From Candidatus Thermoflexus japonica (lineage in GTDB: Bacteria; Chloroflexota; Anaerolineae; Thermoflexales; Thermoflexaceae), in contig BEHY01000009.1 of NCBI GenBank assembly GCA_002898735.1, positions 1 to 57,208 on the forward strand: a stretch of DNA of 57,208 nucleotides. The letters run 5' to 3'. Below are positions 49,648 through 57,208 of this stretch, piece by piece; the stretch's first letter is position 1, and each line of letters starts with the position of its first letter. The position numbers and the translations under genes were made by a program. The notes below the pieces were generated by a model, which was not told the DNA's origin, searched no databases, and saw only the letters and a list, made by a program, of their open reading frames with translations.

Positions 49648-50895
49648 ATGCCGCCACGTCGGGTTGTGATCACCGGTATGGGGGCGATTACCCCGCTCGG
49701 CCTGGATGTGCCGACCAGCTGGGCGAGCGCCATCGCCGGGCGTTCCGGTGTGGGGCCGATCACCCTTTTCGATGCTTCCTCCTTAAATGTCCGCATCGCC
49801 GCCGAGGTGAAGGGGTTTGATCCCCTGAATTACATGGACGCGCGGGAGGTGCGACGGCGAGACCGCTTCGAGCAGTTTGCGGTGGCCGCGACCCGGGAGG
49901 CCGTGCGCCAGGCGAACCTCCGGATCACCGACTCCATCGCCGATGACGTGGGGGTGATCATCGGCTCCGCTATCGGTGGCGCTCAGACTTTCGCCGATGG
50001 GGTGGAGACGGCGCTTCACAAGAGCCCCCGCCTGCTCCATCCCTTTGTGATCCCCATGGTGATTACGGATGGGGCATCCGCCCAGATCGCGATTGAACTG
50101 GGCGCCCGAGGCCCGAACTTCGCCACCGTCTCCGCCTGCGCGGCCGGGGCCGATGCCATCGGCATCGCCTACGAGCTGATCCGCAGCGGGGATTGCCGGG
50201 TGTGCATCGCGGGGGGCGCTGAGGCCAGCATCACCTACATCGGCATCGCGGCCTTCGACCGCATCGGCGCCATGTCCCGTCGCAACGACGACCCGGCGGG
50301 CGCCTGCCGGCCGTTCGATCAGGATCGGGACGGGACGGTGATGGGGGAGGGGGCCGCGATCCTGGTGCTGGAGGATCTGGAGTTCGCCCTCTCCCGCGGG
50401 GCGGAACCTCTGGCGGAGATCATCGGCTACGGGGCGACCTCGGACGCCTATCATCCCATTGCTCCGGATGAGAACGGAGCAGGGGCGGCGCGGGCGATGG
50501 CCAAGGCCCTCCGCAAAGCCGGGATCCGTCCGGAGGAGGTGGATTACATCAACGCCCATGGAACCGGGACTCCGCTGAATGACAAAACGGAGACGATGGC
50601 CATCAAGACGGTGTTCGGCGAGCGGGCCTATGAGATCCCGATCAGCGCCACCAAGTCCATGACGGGCCATATGATCGGGGCCACGGGCGCGCTGGAGGCG
50701 ATCTTCTGCGTGATGGCCATCCGGGAGGGGATCATCCCGCCCACCATCAATCTGAAAAACCCGGATCCGGAGTGCGATCTGGACTACGTGCCCAACGTCG
50801 CCCGGCGAAAGGATGTTCGCATCGCGATGACTAACGCCTTCGGCTTCGGCGGGCATAACAGCGTGCTGGTGATCCGACGCTGGGAGGGGGCCTGA
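49648..50895 (+). CDS. fabF: beta-ketoacyl-ACP synthase II
   Basis: A 415-residue condensing enzyme of type II fatty acid synthesis that extends acyl-ACP with malonyl-ACP. RRVVITGMGAITPLGLDVPTSWASA is the N-terminus. The active-site cysteine is Cys164 in VSACAAGADAIG. The two histidines lie in NAHGTGTPLNDKTE and NAFGFGGHNSVL, and the conserved lysine is in ATKSMTGHMIGATG. It lies behind efp with a 36-bp gap, probably in one transcript. No acpP or fabD is adjacent. A hairpin follows the stop. Confidence 0.97.
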   Translation: MPPRRVVITGMGAITPLGLDVPTSWASAIAGRSGVGPITLFDASSLNVRIAAEVKGFDPLNYMDAREVRRRDRFEQFAVAATREAVRQANLRITDSIADDVGVIIGSAIGGAQTFADGVETALHKSPRLLHPFVIPMVITDGASAQIAIELGARGPNFATVSACAAGADAIGIAYELIRSGDCRVCIAGGAEASITYIGIAAFDRIGAMSRRNDDPAGACRPFDQDRDGTVMGEGAAILVLEDLEFALSRGAEPLAEIIGYGATSDAYHPIAPDENGAGAARAMAKALRKAGIRPEEVDYINAHGTGTPLNDKTETMAIKTVFGERAYEIPISATKSMTGHMIGATGALEAIFCVMAIREGIIPPTINLKNPDPECDLDYVPNVARRKDVRIAMTNAFGFGGHNSVLVIRRWEGA

Positions 50896-50896
50896 T

Positions 50897-50935
50897 CGGT
50901 GTGGGGAGCGTGTCTCCGGCGCGCTCCCCACACCG
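50897..50935. terminator. strong hairpin between convergent fabF and hydantoinase genes
   Basis: CGGTGTGGGGAGCG (50897-50910) and CGCTCCCCACACCG (50922-50935) form a perfect 14-bp stem with an 11-nt loop, starting 2 bp beyond the fabF stop. No T tract on either strand; it may act as a transcript end or RNA stabiliser for both convergent genes. Confidence 0.55.
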
Positions 50936-51019
50936 AACATTCGAGGAGTCCTCAATGCCCCTCCTGCTTCCAGGGGATTTGTTCAGGGCCCAGCGGGCAT
51001 CCTCCAGGGTTCGGCCGGG

Positions 51020-52405
51020 TCAGACCCAGACTGAACGGGCCATCTGTGGGGAGAAAGCTTCGGCCGGAACGAAGCGCCCCCATCCCGGAGTTCCCCGAAA
51101 GACACCGTCCTCCACCACGATCTGGCCGCGGACCATCACCATGCGCACGCGCCCCCGAACCCGCCAGCCCTCGTAGGGTGTATACCCGGCCACGTAATGC
51201 AGACGGGAGGCGGTGAGGATCTCCTCGGGCTCTGGATCGTAGAGAACCAGATCCGCATCCGATCCGGGTTGCAGCGTCCCCTTGCGGGGGTAAAGCCCGA
51301 AGAGCTTCGCCGGGTTGGTTGCGCACAGGCGCACCAGGTCCGGCCATCCCATGCGGCCCTCGAGGATGCCGAAGGTGTGAAGAAGCGGCAGCATGGTCTC
51401 CAGCCCGGGCAATCCCCCCGGGGTGGTGAGGAAGGACCCTGTGGCGGTTTTCTGGCGGAGCGCATAATCGCAATGATCGGTTCCGATGGTTGCGATCCAT
51501 CCCCGGTGGAGGCGCTCCCACAGCCCGGCCCGCTCAGCGGCCGGCCGCAGGGGGGGCTGGAGGATATACCACTCCGGGTGCGGTCCTCCGTAAGCGGTTT
51601 CATCCAGGAGAAGATACTGGGGGCATGTCTCGGCAAAGGCCAGCTGGCCGCGTTGAGCGGCCTCATGGACCAGGTCAACCGCGCGGGCGGTGGAGCAGTG
51701 GACGATGTAGACGGGGGCGCGGGCCTCGGCGGCCAGGAAGAGAACCCGGTGCACCGCCTCGATCTCCGCAATGGGCGGCCGGGAGCGGCCGTGTTCCCGC
51801 AGGCTGGTCTGGCCCTCCACCTTCAGGCGCTCGGTGGCCTCCGTCACGATGGCATCGTTCTCACAATGGACCAGCGTGATGAGCCCCATGGCGCCGGCGG
51901 TCCGCATCAGGCGCAGAAGGGTCGCGTCGTCCGCATAGTAGTTCGGACGATACGTGGTGTAAAGCTTGATGCCGGCCGCTCCCTGGGCGACCAGCTTCCC
52001 CAGCTCCCCCTCCTTCCCCGGGGGGAGATCGGTCACCATCATATGGAGCGCGTAATCGACCACCGCTTTCCCGCCGGCCTCCTCCAGACGGGATGCCAGG
52101 GCTTCTTCAAAGGTCTGTCCGCGGAACTGAGTGGCGAAATCCACCACCGTGGTCACCCCGCCGAAGGCCGCCGCCTGCGTCCCGATGAACCAGTCATCAT
52201 CGGTGTGATAGATCCCGGTGTCCAGGGCGATATGGACATGGGGATCCACCAGGCCCGGGAGGACCATGCATCCCCCCGCATCGACCACGGGCTCTCCGGG
52301 GTAAGGGAGAAGATCTCCGATGGCCGCGATCCGCTCTCCCTCCACACGAAGGTCCGCTCGTATCATTCCCCCGGCGGTCACCAGCGTTCCGTTCCGGATG
52401 AGCAT
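51020..52405 (-). CDS. dihydropyrimidinase / D-hydantoinase-like amidohydrolase
   Basis: A 461-residue zinc amidohydrolase. VLPGLVDPHVHIAL (HxH at 56-58), the carbamylated lysine in AAGIKLYTTY (Lys147), TLVHCEND and PVYIVHCST (metal histidines) and TIGTDHCDY (catalytic Asp) give the full binuclear site. The length and order match dihydropyrimidinases and hydantoinases more than dihydroorotase or allantoinase, but substrate specificity cannot be decided. The ATG at 52405 is chosen for AGGAGGAACCCC upstream. No carbamoylase or hydantoin racemase is adjacent. Confidence 0.88.
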   Translation of the reverse strand: MLIRNGTLVTAGGMIRADLRVEGERIAAIGDLLPYPGEPVVDAGGCMVLPGLVDPHVHIALDTGIYHTDDDWFIGTQAAAFGGVTTVVDFATQFRGQTFEEALASRLEEAGGKAVVDYALHMMVTDLPPGKEGELGKLVAQGAAGIKLYTTYRPNYYADDATLLRLMRTAGAMGLITLVHCENDAIVTEATERLKVEGQTSLREHGRSRPPIAEIEAVHRVLFLAAEARAPVYIVHCSTARAVDLVHEAAQRGQLAFAETCPQYLLLDETAYGGPHPEWYILQPPLRPAAERAGLWERLHRGWIATIGTDHCDYALRQKTATGSFLTTPGGLPGLETMLPLLHTFGILEGRMGWPDLVRLCATNPAKLFGLYPRKGTLQPGSDADLVLYDPEPEEILTASRLHYVAGYTPYEGWRVRGRVRMVMVRGQIVVEDGVFRGTPGWGRFVPAEAFSPQMARSVWV

Positions 52406-52469
52406 GGGGTTCCTCCTGTTAAGGGAAGGCATCCTGCCCGACCATGTGGGAAAACCGCCTGATGCTTAG

Positions 52470-52635
52470 CTTGACATTGTTCGATTTGCCGTGCCGCCGT
52501 GACGTAGCACGGGCTTCCGCCCGTATAAGACGGTGAACGCGGGCTTGCGCCCGCGGCGCAGGCTTTCAGCCTGCGCTACAAGGCCGTCCTTGGCAGTTGG
52601 GAGAGGTCAAAGAGCCCGAATTTAACAATGTCAAG
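52470..52635. mobile_element. MITE-like element with 12-bp terminal inverted repeats
   Basis: CTTGACATTGTT (52470-52481) and AACAATGTCAAG (52624-52635) are perfect inverted repeats bounding 166 bp without a gene. Inside are three consecutive hairpins of related design: ACGGGC/GCCCGT (52509-52524), GCGGGC/GCCCGC (52539-52554) and GCGCAGGCT/AGCCTGCGC (52556-52576). GTAGC and GCTAC form an outer pair. The right end touches the stop codon of the DUF554 gene. No transposase is present, so it would be non-autonomous; an extragenic palindromic repeat cluster is the alternative. Confidence 0.6.
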
Positions 52636-53367
52636 TTATGGCGTCAGGGGTATCCCCAGCTGGATCAGGAATGTATGGATCGTGGGGGTCAGAGCCACGA
52701 GCAATGGGGCGATCAGCAACCCGGGCAGAAAGCTGGCCACCCGCACGCGTTTAATGTCCAGCAACAGCAACCCGATCCCCAGGATCATCGCCCCGCCAAC
52801 GGCGGTCATCTCGGTGATCATCGCCTCGGTCAGGAGCGCCTTCACCAGCCCCGCCCCCAGGGTCAGGGATCCCTGGTAGATCAGCACCGTCAGGGCAGCG
52901 AACATCACCCCGATCCCCAGGGAGGCGCTGAAGGCCAGGGAGGCGAAGCCATCCAGCGTCGCCTTGATGGCCAGGAGGGTGTAGTTTCCGGTAAGGCCGT
53001 CCTGGATCGAGCCGAGGATGGTCATGGGGCCGACGCAGAAGACCAGGCTGGCGGTGACGAAGCCCTTCACAAAGGCGCTGCCCTCCCTGCTGTTTCCAGA
53101 GATCCGGGTCTCCAGCCAGCGCCCCAGGTCCTGGAGGCGTTCCTCCAGGCCCAGCCCCTCTCCGATCACCCCGCCGAGGAGCAATGCAGCCAGCATCCGG
53201 AGCGGGTTCTGAGTCTGAAGGGCCATGCTCATGCCGATGACCATGGTCATCAGGCCCAGGCCATGCAGCACCGTCTGGCGGACGCGCTCGGGGAGACGGC
53301 TGCCCACCAGCATCCCGGCGCCGCTGCCCACCACCACGGTCGCGACGTTGATGAGCGTCCCCACCAT
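52636..53367 (-). CDS. DUF554-family membrane protein
   Basis: A 243-residue membrane protein of six to seven helices. MVGTLINVATVVVGSGAGMLVGSRLPERVRQTVLHGLGL is the DUF554 N-terminus; FVKGFVTASLVFCVGPMTILGSIQDGLTGNYTLLAIKATLDGFASLAFSASLGIGVMFAA is the conserved centre with its CVG.M.i.Gsi.dG motif. The family (YdfK/YqgA) is uncharacterised and proposed to transport small molecules. The ATG at 53367 with GGAGGGGGAAA upstream is preferred; the frame stays open further up without similarity. Its TAA directly abuts the MITE-like element. Confidence 0.9.
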   Translation of the reverse strand: MVGTLINVATVVVGSGAGMLVGSRLPERVRQTVLHGLGLMTMVIGMSMALQTQNPLRMLAALLLGGVIGEGLGLEERLQDLGRWLETRISGNSREGSAFVKGFVTASLVFCVGPMTILGSIQDGLTGNYTLLAIKATLDGFASLAFSASLGIGVMFAALTVLIYQGSLTLGAGLVKALLTEAMITEMTAVGGAMILGIGLLLLDIKRVRVASFLPGLLIAPLLVALTPTIHTFLIQLGIPLTP

Positions 53368-53411
53368 GGGCGGTTTCCCCCTCCGAGGAGATCTCCTGCT
53401 TTCCGGATATT

Positions 53412-55325
53412 CTATCGAACATGAACTTCGATGGTCCCGACCTCCCACATCTCCCCTGCCGGCTGGCCGTTGTGAAACACGGGCAGGCGCCGGCCGTCCG
53501 GCCCATAAAAGCCGATGGTGATCGGGTAGCGCCCTGGGGCCAGCGTGGCCGGCAGCCACACCCCGTAGCGATCCTCCAGGACCTCCCCGGGACGCCAGGT
53601 GGTGGTCGGACGGCGCCATCCCATGGGTTCTCGATCCGTCTGAGCCGCCGGACGGCCCTCCGGATCCCGCACGTGTATGAAAACCTTATAAGACACGGGG
53701 ATCGGGGCAAGGACCCGCCATCGCACGATCAGGTTCAGCACATCCCCGGGGCGCAGAGGGGAGGCGGTCATGCCATATCCGTCCACCCGGATGGCCTCCC
53801 CGAATCGGATCCAGGGTGCCGGGCGCGGAGGGGGTTCCCCCAGGCCATAAACCGCGAAGCGGATGCGGCCGACCCAGCGCTCCTCCGCCCGGAAGGCGTG
53901 GGCGTCCAGCCATGCTTCCACCCGGCCCTCTGGATCTGCCTCCCGTTCCCCATACCAGAGCACGAAAAGCCGGTCCCGCCCGCGCAGCGCCGGGGCCAGG
54001 GTTTCCTGGATTTCCTCCGGCGGGGGCGGGCGCCGCATGGGGGCAGGAAGCAATGGGGCTTCCGGCCAGTAGTAGGTGAATACATCGATCTGTCCGGGGG
54101 CATACAGCAGGATCCCATCCCCGGGTCGGACGATGGTGGCCAGCATCCGGGCCAGCCCCCGGTAATCATCCCGGGCGAAGCGGGGATCGAAGTAGAGCGC
54201 CCGGAGGCTGATCCCCACCGGGCCGAGCATCAGGCCAAGGGCGAAGGCGAGGCCGAGACGCCCTCCCCACAGACCCCCGTGCTTTCTGAAAATCCATCGG
54301 ATCCCCTCGAGGCCGGCCGCCCACAGGGCGACGAAGGCCGGAAGCGCCGCCATGAAAAACTTCAGATTCGCCTCCCGATAGGCTCCCCGCCCCAGCACCA
54401 GTCCGATCGGGCTCGCCATCAGCAGAAGCGCGATCCAGGACCCCGCCGGGTTCGATGCGGAAGGAGATCGAAACGGGCGAGCCGCACTGCCCTGCATGAG
54501 CCCCATGCCGACCCCGATCAGCGGCAGCGCGAGGGTCATCGCGGGGACTTCAGGGGGAAGGGTGATCCCTGCGCCCAGGGCGCGCAGGATGGCGCGGAGC
54601 GCTTCAGAGAGCGGAACCGGTGCGGGGGCTGGCCACTGTCGCAGCTGGGCGATGGCGACAGGGGCCCATGGCAGAACGGCCAGTCCGATCCATGCCTGCA
54701 GGCCCAGCCAGCGGATGAGCCGTCGGGACCAGCCGTGGCCCCTGTCGATCAGCATGCCCAGAAAATGGGCCGTCGGGATCGCCGGGAACACATAGTGGGT
54801 ATACCATCCCGCGGCCCCGGTCAGGAGGAGCCCCAAAGCGCGGGCCGGTCGGGGCCGCTGCCGCCAGGCCAGCCAGAAAAGGGAATGTAACGCCGCCCAC
54901 AGCCCCAGGAGGGTATACATCCGGACCTCCTGGGCGTAGTAGACGGCCAGGGGATGAGCGGCGATCAGGAGCGTGGCGATCCCGCCGGCCTCCCGGCCGA
55001 AGAGCCGCGTCGTTAAGTTCCCCACGGCGGCGATGAGGAGCACCCCCGTCAGGGCGGAGAAGGCCCGAAGGGAGAACTCCGAACGGCCGGCGAGGGCCGT
55101 CCATCCGTGCAACCCCACGTAATACAGCGGCGGGTGGATATCCTGGGCCGCGCTTTCCAGGATGTGCCGGAGGGGACCTTCGCTCAGGCGGGCGGATGTT
55201 CCCTCGTCATACCACAGGCTCTGAGCCTCGAGGCGATAGAACCGCAGACCCATCCCCAGCAACAGCGCGGCCAGCCCGATCCATCCCGGGCCCTTCCGCC
55301 GGCCGGCCTGGCCTCCCCGTCCCAT
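53412..55325 (-). CDS. third ArnT/GT39-like membrane glycosyltransferase
   Basis: A 637-residue paralogue of the two enzymes at 365-5014. The loop motif is WYDEGTSA (D40/E41) and HPPLYY at about 64-69. Some ten helices follow, with the characteristic YAQEVRMYTLL, and a C-terminal soluble beta-rich domain (YKVFIHVRDPEGRPAAQTD). The conserved VF/FFIHL.D motif in this domain is shared by all three copies. The ATG at 55325 sits behind GTGAGGGAGGCGGGG; a GTG at 55340 overlapping the prs stop is also possible. It lies directly after prs, whose product PRPP feeds pentose-based polyprenyl donors, though that link is only suggestive. Confidence 0.8.
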   Translation of the reverse strand: MGRGGQAGRRKGPGWIGLAALLLGMGLRFYRLEAQSLWYDEGTSARLSEGPLRHILESAAQDIHPPLYYVGLHGWTALAGRSEFSLRAFSALTGVLLIAAVGNLTTRLFGREAGGIATLLIAAHPLAVYYAQEVRMYTLLGLWAALHSLFWLAWRQRPRPARALGLLLTGAAGWYTHYVFPAIPTAHFLGMLIDRGHGWSRRLIRWLGLQAWIGLAVLPWAPVAIAQLRQWPAPAPVPLSEALRAILRALGAGITLPPEVPAMTLALPLIGVGMGLMQGSAARPFRSPSASNPAGSWIALLLMASPIGLVLGRGAYREANLKFFMAALPAFVALWAAGLEGIRWIFRKHGGLWGGRLGLAFALGLMLGPVGISLRALYFDPRFARDDYRGLARMLATIVRPGDGILLYAPGQIDVFTYYWPEAPLLPAPMRRPPPPEEIQETLAPALRGRDRLFVLWYGEREADPEGRVEAWLDAHAFRAEERWVGRIRFAVYGLGEPPPRPAPWIRFGEAIRVDGYGMTASPLRPGDVLNLIVRWRVLAPIPVSYKVFIHVRDPEGRPAAQTDREPMGWRRPTTTWRPGEVLEDRYGVWLPATLAPGRYPITIGFYGPDGRRLPVFHNGQPAGEMWEVGTIEVHVR

Positions 55326-55336
55326 CCCCGCCTCCC

Positions 55337-56299
55337 TCACTCATTGAACAGCTGGCCGACGGAGCGGCCCTCATGGATGCGACGGATTACCTCGGCGAGC
55401 ATCGGGCCGATGGAGAGGACCGTCATGTTCGGGAGGCGCTTGTGGGGCGGGATCGGGATTGTGTTCGTGCAGATGATCTCCTTCAGCGGCAGCGCCCGCA
55501 GGCGATCCACCGCGGGGCCGGAGAGGACCGCATGGGTGAAGCAGAGATAGATTTCCTCCGCCCCCTGTTCCTTCAGGACACGCACCGCGCCGCTCACCGA
55601 TCCCGCCGTGTCCACCTCATCGTCCACCAGGATCACCTTCTTCCCTGCCACGTCTCCGATCACCGTCAGGGCCTCCGTCTGCGTCCCGGTCCGGCGCTTC
55701 TCCACGAAGGCGATGGGCAGGTTGAGCTTGGCGGCGTAGTTGCGCGCCTTCTTGGCGAACCCCAGGTCGGCGGCCACCACCACGGCTTCCTCCGGGGAGA
55801 AGTGTTTCTCCAGCAGGTAATCGCTGAGGAGGTGGAAAGCGGTCAGCTCATCGCCCGGGATGCTGAAGAAGCCCTGGATCTGGCTGGCGTGCAGGTCGAT
55901 GGTCACCCACCGGTCAGCCCCCGCCACGGCGATGAAGTCGGCCACCAGACGTGCGGTGATGGGCACACGGGGCTGGTCTTTCTTATCGCTCCGGGCGTAG
56001 GCCAGATAGGGGATGACCGCGGTGATGCGGCCCGCATTCGCCCGCTTGATGGTATCCAGCAGGATGAAAAGCTCCATCAGGTTATAGTTCACCGGCGAGG
56101 CCGTGCTCTGGATCACGAAAACGTCCTGCCCGCGGACACTGGCGAGCAGGCGGACAAAGATGTTTTCGTTCGGGAAGACGATGATCTCCCGGGGGAGCAA
56201 CGGGACCCCCAGACACTCCGCGATTTCCTCGGCCAGTTGCGGATGGCCGGAACCCGCCACCAGAATCAGGTCCCCATACCGCCATGACGGTCCGGGCAT
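55337..56299 (-). CDS. prs: ribose-phosphate pyrophosphokinase
   Basis: A 320-residue PRPP synthetase. ILVAGSGHPQLAEEIAECLGVPL is the N-terminal domain start, FPNENIFVRL carries the E.. .R segment, FVIQSTASPVNYNLMELFILLDT the flexible loop start, PYLAYARSDKKDQPR the ATP site, and VILVDDEVDTAGS (222-234) the PRPP-binding loop. PRPP feeds the his pathway present in this window as well as nucleotides. Translation starts at ATG 56299 with GGGGAGGTCG upstream. The usual DHASQIQGFF motif appears as DLHASQIQGFF. Confidence 0.95.
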   Translation of the reverse strand: MPGPSWRYGDLILVAGSGHPQLAEEIAECLGVPLLPREIIVFPNENIFVRLLASVRGQDVFVIQSTASPVNYNLMELFILLDTIKRANAGRITAVIPYLAYARSDKKDQPRVPITARLVADFIAVAGADRWVTIDLHASQIQGFFSIPGDELTAFHLLSDYLLEKHFSPEEAVVVAADLGFAKKARNYAAKLNLPIAFVEKRRTGTQTEALTVIGDVAGKKVILVDDEVDTAGSVSGAVRVLKEQGAEEIYLCFTHAVLSGPAVDRLRALPLKEIICTNTIPIPPHKRLPNMTVLSIGPMLAEVIRRIHEGRSVGQLFNE

Positions 56300-56340
56300 T
56301 CGCGGGCGACCTCCCCGTCGGATTGGCTGTCAGCTTATTC

Positions 56341-56369
56341 ATCATAATCGGAATCGCGGAGATCTGAAA
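56341..56369 (-). promoter_or_regulatory. candidate promoter of prs
   Basis: On the minus strand TTTCAG (56364-56369), 17-bp spacer, TATGAT (56341-56346), about 40 bp before the prs start. The -35 is weak. Confidence 0.4.
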
Positions 56370-56434
56370 GAACCGGCGTGGGATGGGCGGGGCTTTTCGG
56401 TGTTCTCCGGGGACGGCCTGCATCCACCCTCTCC

Positions 56435-56487
56435 GGGAGGGGGGAAGAAGGGGACGGGGGAGCGGGGAGGGGAGGGAAGGGGCGGGC
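56435..56487 (+). other. G-run tract, potential G-quadruplex
   Basis: The plus strand carries GGG-A-GGGGGG, GGGG, GGGGG, GGGG, GGGG, GGG, GGGG and CGGG runs separated by one to seven bases, in an otherwise non-coding 299-bp gap (56300-56598) between prs and the LamG-type gene. Such spacing permits an intramolecular G-quadruplex on the plus strand. Otherwise the gap shows only the candidate prs promoter. Confidence 0.6.
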
Positions 56488-56598
56488 CGGCCGCCTGCAC
56501 CCGCCAGCCCGCCCCTCAAGCCCTCGGGGGGGAACCCGTCGCACGATTCCGGTTTCATGGCGGCGGCTTCGCCACCGCAACGGAGCATGACCGTCGCC

Positions 56599-57208
56599 TT
56601 ACGGGGTGCACTTCGGCTGGCCAGCCCCTTCGTGGTTGTAGAGCGCGGCGACCTCCGCCGGGCTCAGCACCCGGCTCCAGAGCTCCCATTCGTCCAGCCG
56701 CAGCCGGTTTCCGAAGAACGGACCCGCCGGCTCTACCGGGAATCCAGCCCCCGCGCATGAGTTGGAAGGAAGCGCCGCATGGTAGCCCGCCAGCCATAGA
56801 TCCGCCGGGCTCGCCACGTTGGTGGCGTTGACGTAGGAGATGCTGCCCATCTGGACCAGGCTCCCGTTCACATAGAGCCGCACCTCCGCCGAATTCCCAG
56901 GTTGCCAGGCTACGGTGGCGGCCACAAAGGTGGGCTGGTTGGGGGGAACGGCGCCGGCGGCCGTCACCCGGGATCCGCTTCCCCCACCGTTGCCGAGGCG
57001 GAAGACCAGATCATACGCGTTTGCCCCAGCGTTCCATTCCAGGAAAAGGGCATATCCCCGAAGCACCTGGCAGCCCGGGCTCAAGCTGGCGGTCTTGTCC
57101 AGAATGGGTTGAAGGGACGGCGAAGCAGCGGACGGGGGAGGGGTATACAGCCAGCCTGCCACACTCCACCCATTCGGGCCGATATCCAGCGCCGGGCTGT
57201 GCGGGATC
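56599..57208 (-). CDS. LamG / concanavalin-A-like domain protein, C-terminal part (partial)
   Basis: The frame is open from the right window edge to TAA at 56599-56601 (about 203 residues), so the start lies outside. The region has the LamG jelly-roll pattern: SVAGWLYTP, RGYALFLEWNAGANAYDLVFRLGN, FVAATVAWQPGNSAEVRLYVNGSLV and the late RLDEWELWSRVLSPAEVAALYN, which is the ending of the laminin-G-like 3 domain where the W.RaLs..Ei..ly motif closes the fold. It suggests a secreted or surface carbohydrate-binding protein. The N-terminal region that would show a signal peptide is outside. Confidence 0.85.
   Translation of the reverse strand, partial: IPHSPALDIGPNGWSVAGWLYTPPPSAASPSLQPILDKTASLSPGCQVLRGYALFLEWNAGANAYDLVFRLGNGGGSGSRVTAAGAVPPNQPTFVAATVAWQPGNSAEVRLYVNGSLVQMGSISYVNATNVASPADLWLAGYHAALPSNSCAGAGFPVEPAGPFFGNRLRLDEWELWSRVLSPAEVAALYNHEGAGQPKCTP

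Noticed and set aside
52470..52635. CRISPR-like array
   Set aside because: The repeated hairpin cores differ in sequence and spacing, there are no unique spacers of constant length, and no cas genes are near.

Overview
The window is 57 kb of GC-rich bacterial chromosome with dense, mostly short-gapped operons. The gene content suggests a thermophilic member of the Chloroflexota (Anaerolineae/Thermoflexia type). The pointers are three membrane glycosyltransferases with a C-terminal beta-rich domain, NrfHA, an Asp23-FakA-DegV cluster, response regulators fused to CpaE-like ATPases beside CpaF, and a DUF177-rpoD pair. This placement is an inference from family content; there is no rRNA in the window. 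I see no phage, conjugative element, intact transposase or CRISPR array.

Layout: 1-5014 holds the tail of a VWA-type gene and two large GT39/ArnT-like membrane glycosyltransferases. 5173-12391 (minus) holds speE, tRNA-Lys and a his operon (hisH-hisA-[mntA-hepT]-hisF-yhhQ-hisIE-hisD). The his operon carries an embedded HepT/MntA-type toxin-antitoxin pair whose antitoxin is cut by an in-frame TAG. 12566-14377 (minus) is the NrfHA ammonia-forming nitrite reductase. 14751-23481 is metabolic: a uroporphyrinogen-decarboxylase-like protein, a TPR protein, a cyanophycinase-like protein without its nucleophile, a BtuF-like receptor without a signal peptide, UbiX, a DPM-synthase-like enzyme coupled to an ArsR regulator, an orphan ABC ATPase, PanE, TpiA and pterin dehydratase. 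23599-28062 has two receiver/CpaE-type genes, endonuclease V and CpaF, a partial Tad/Flp-type secretion locus.

28041-29025 is the most unusual stretch. The junction between cpaF and its convergent neighbour has been partly duplicated, and a decayed antitoxin/PIN-toxin pair lies between the two copies. The convergent gene is an 80-codon SelW/Rdx-family gene with an in-frame TGA exactly at the second redox position of a CxxU motif. The TGA is followed 13 nt downstream by a hairpin with a GGU loop, so this looks like a selenoprotein gene with a bacterial SECIS element, and conventional ORF calling would truncate it. 29077-36033 (minus) contains GtrA, an O-antigen ligase-like protein, a UDP-glucuronate decarboxylase-like enzyme and the DUF1461, DegV, FakA and Asp23 genes.

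36562-43010 (plus) contains pdxS-pdxT-GNAT, an internally duplicated unknown protein coupled to a third receiver/CpaE-like gene, then consensus promoters driving DUF177 and rpoD. Behind rpoD lies an oppositely oriented transcription unit of about 200 nt. It encodes a 21-residue peptide whose near-perfect Shine-Dalgarno sequence can be sequestered by a 14-bp inverted repeat. 43553-57208 holds a P-loop kinase, an EamA transporter, tryptophanase, MoeA, EF-P, FabF, a hydantoinase, a 166-bp MITE-like element with 12-bp terminal inverted repeats, DUF554, a third glycosyltransferase, PRPP synthetase and the C-terminal part of a LamG-type protein cut by the window edge.
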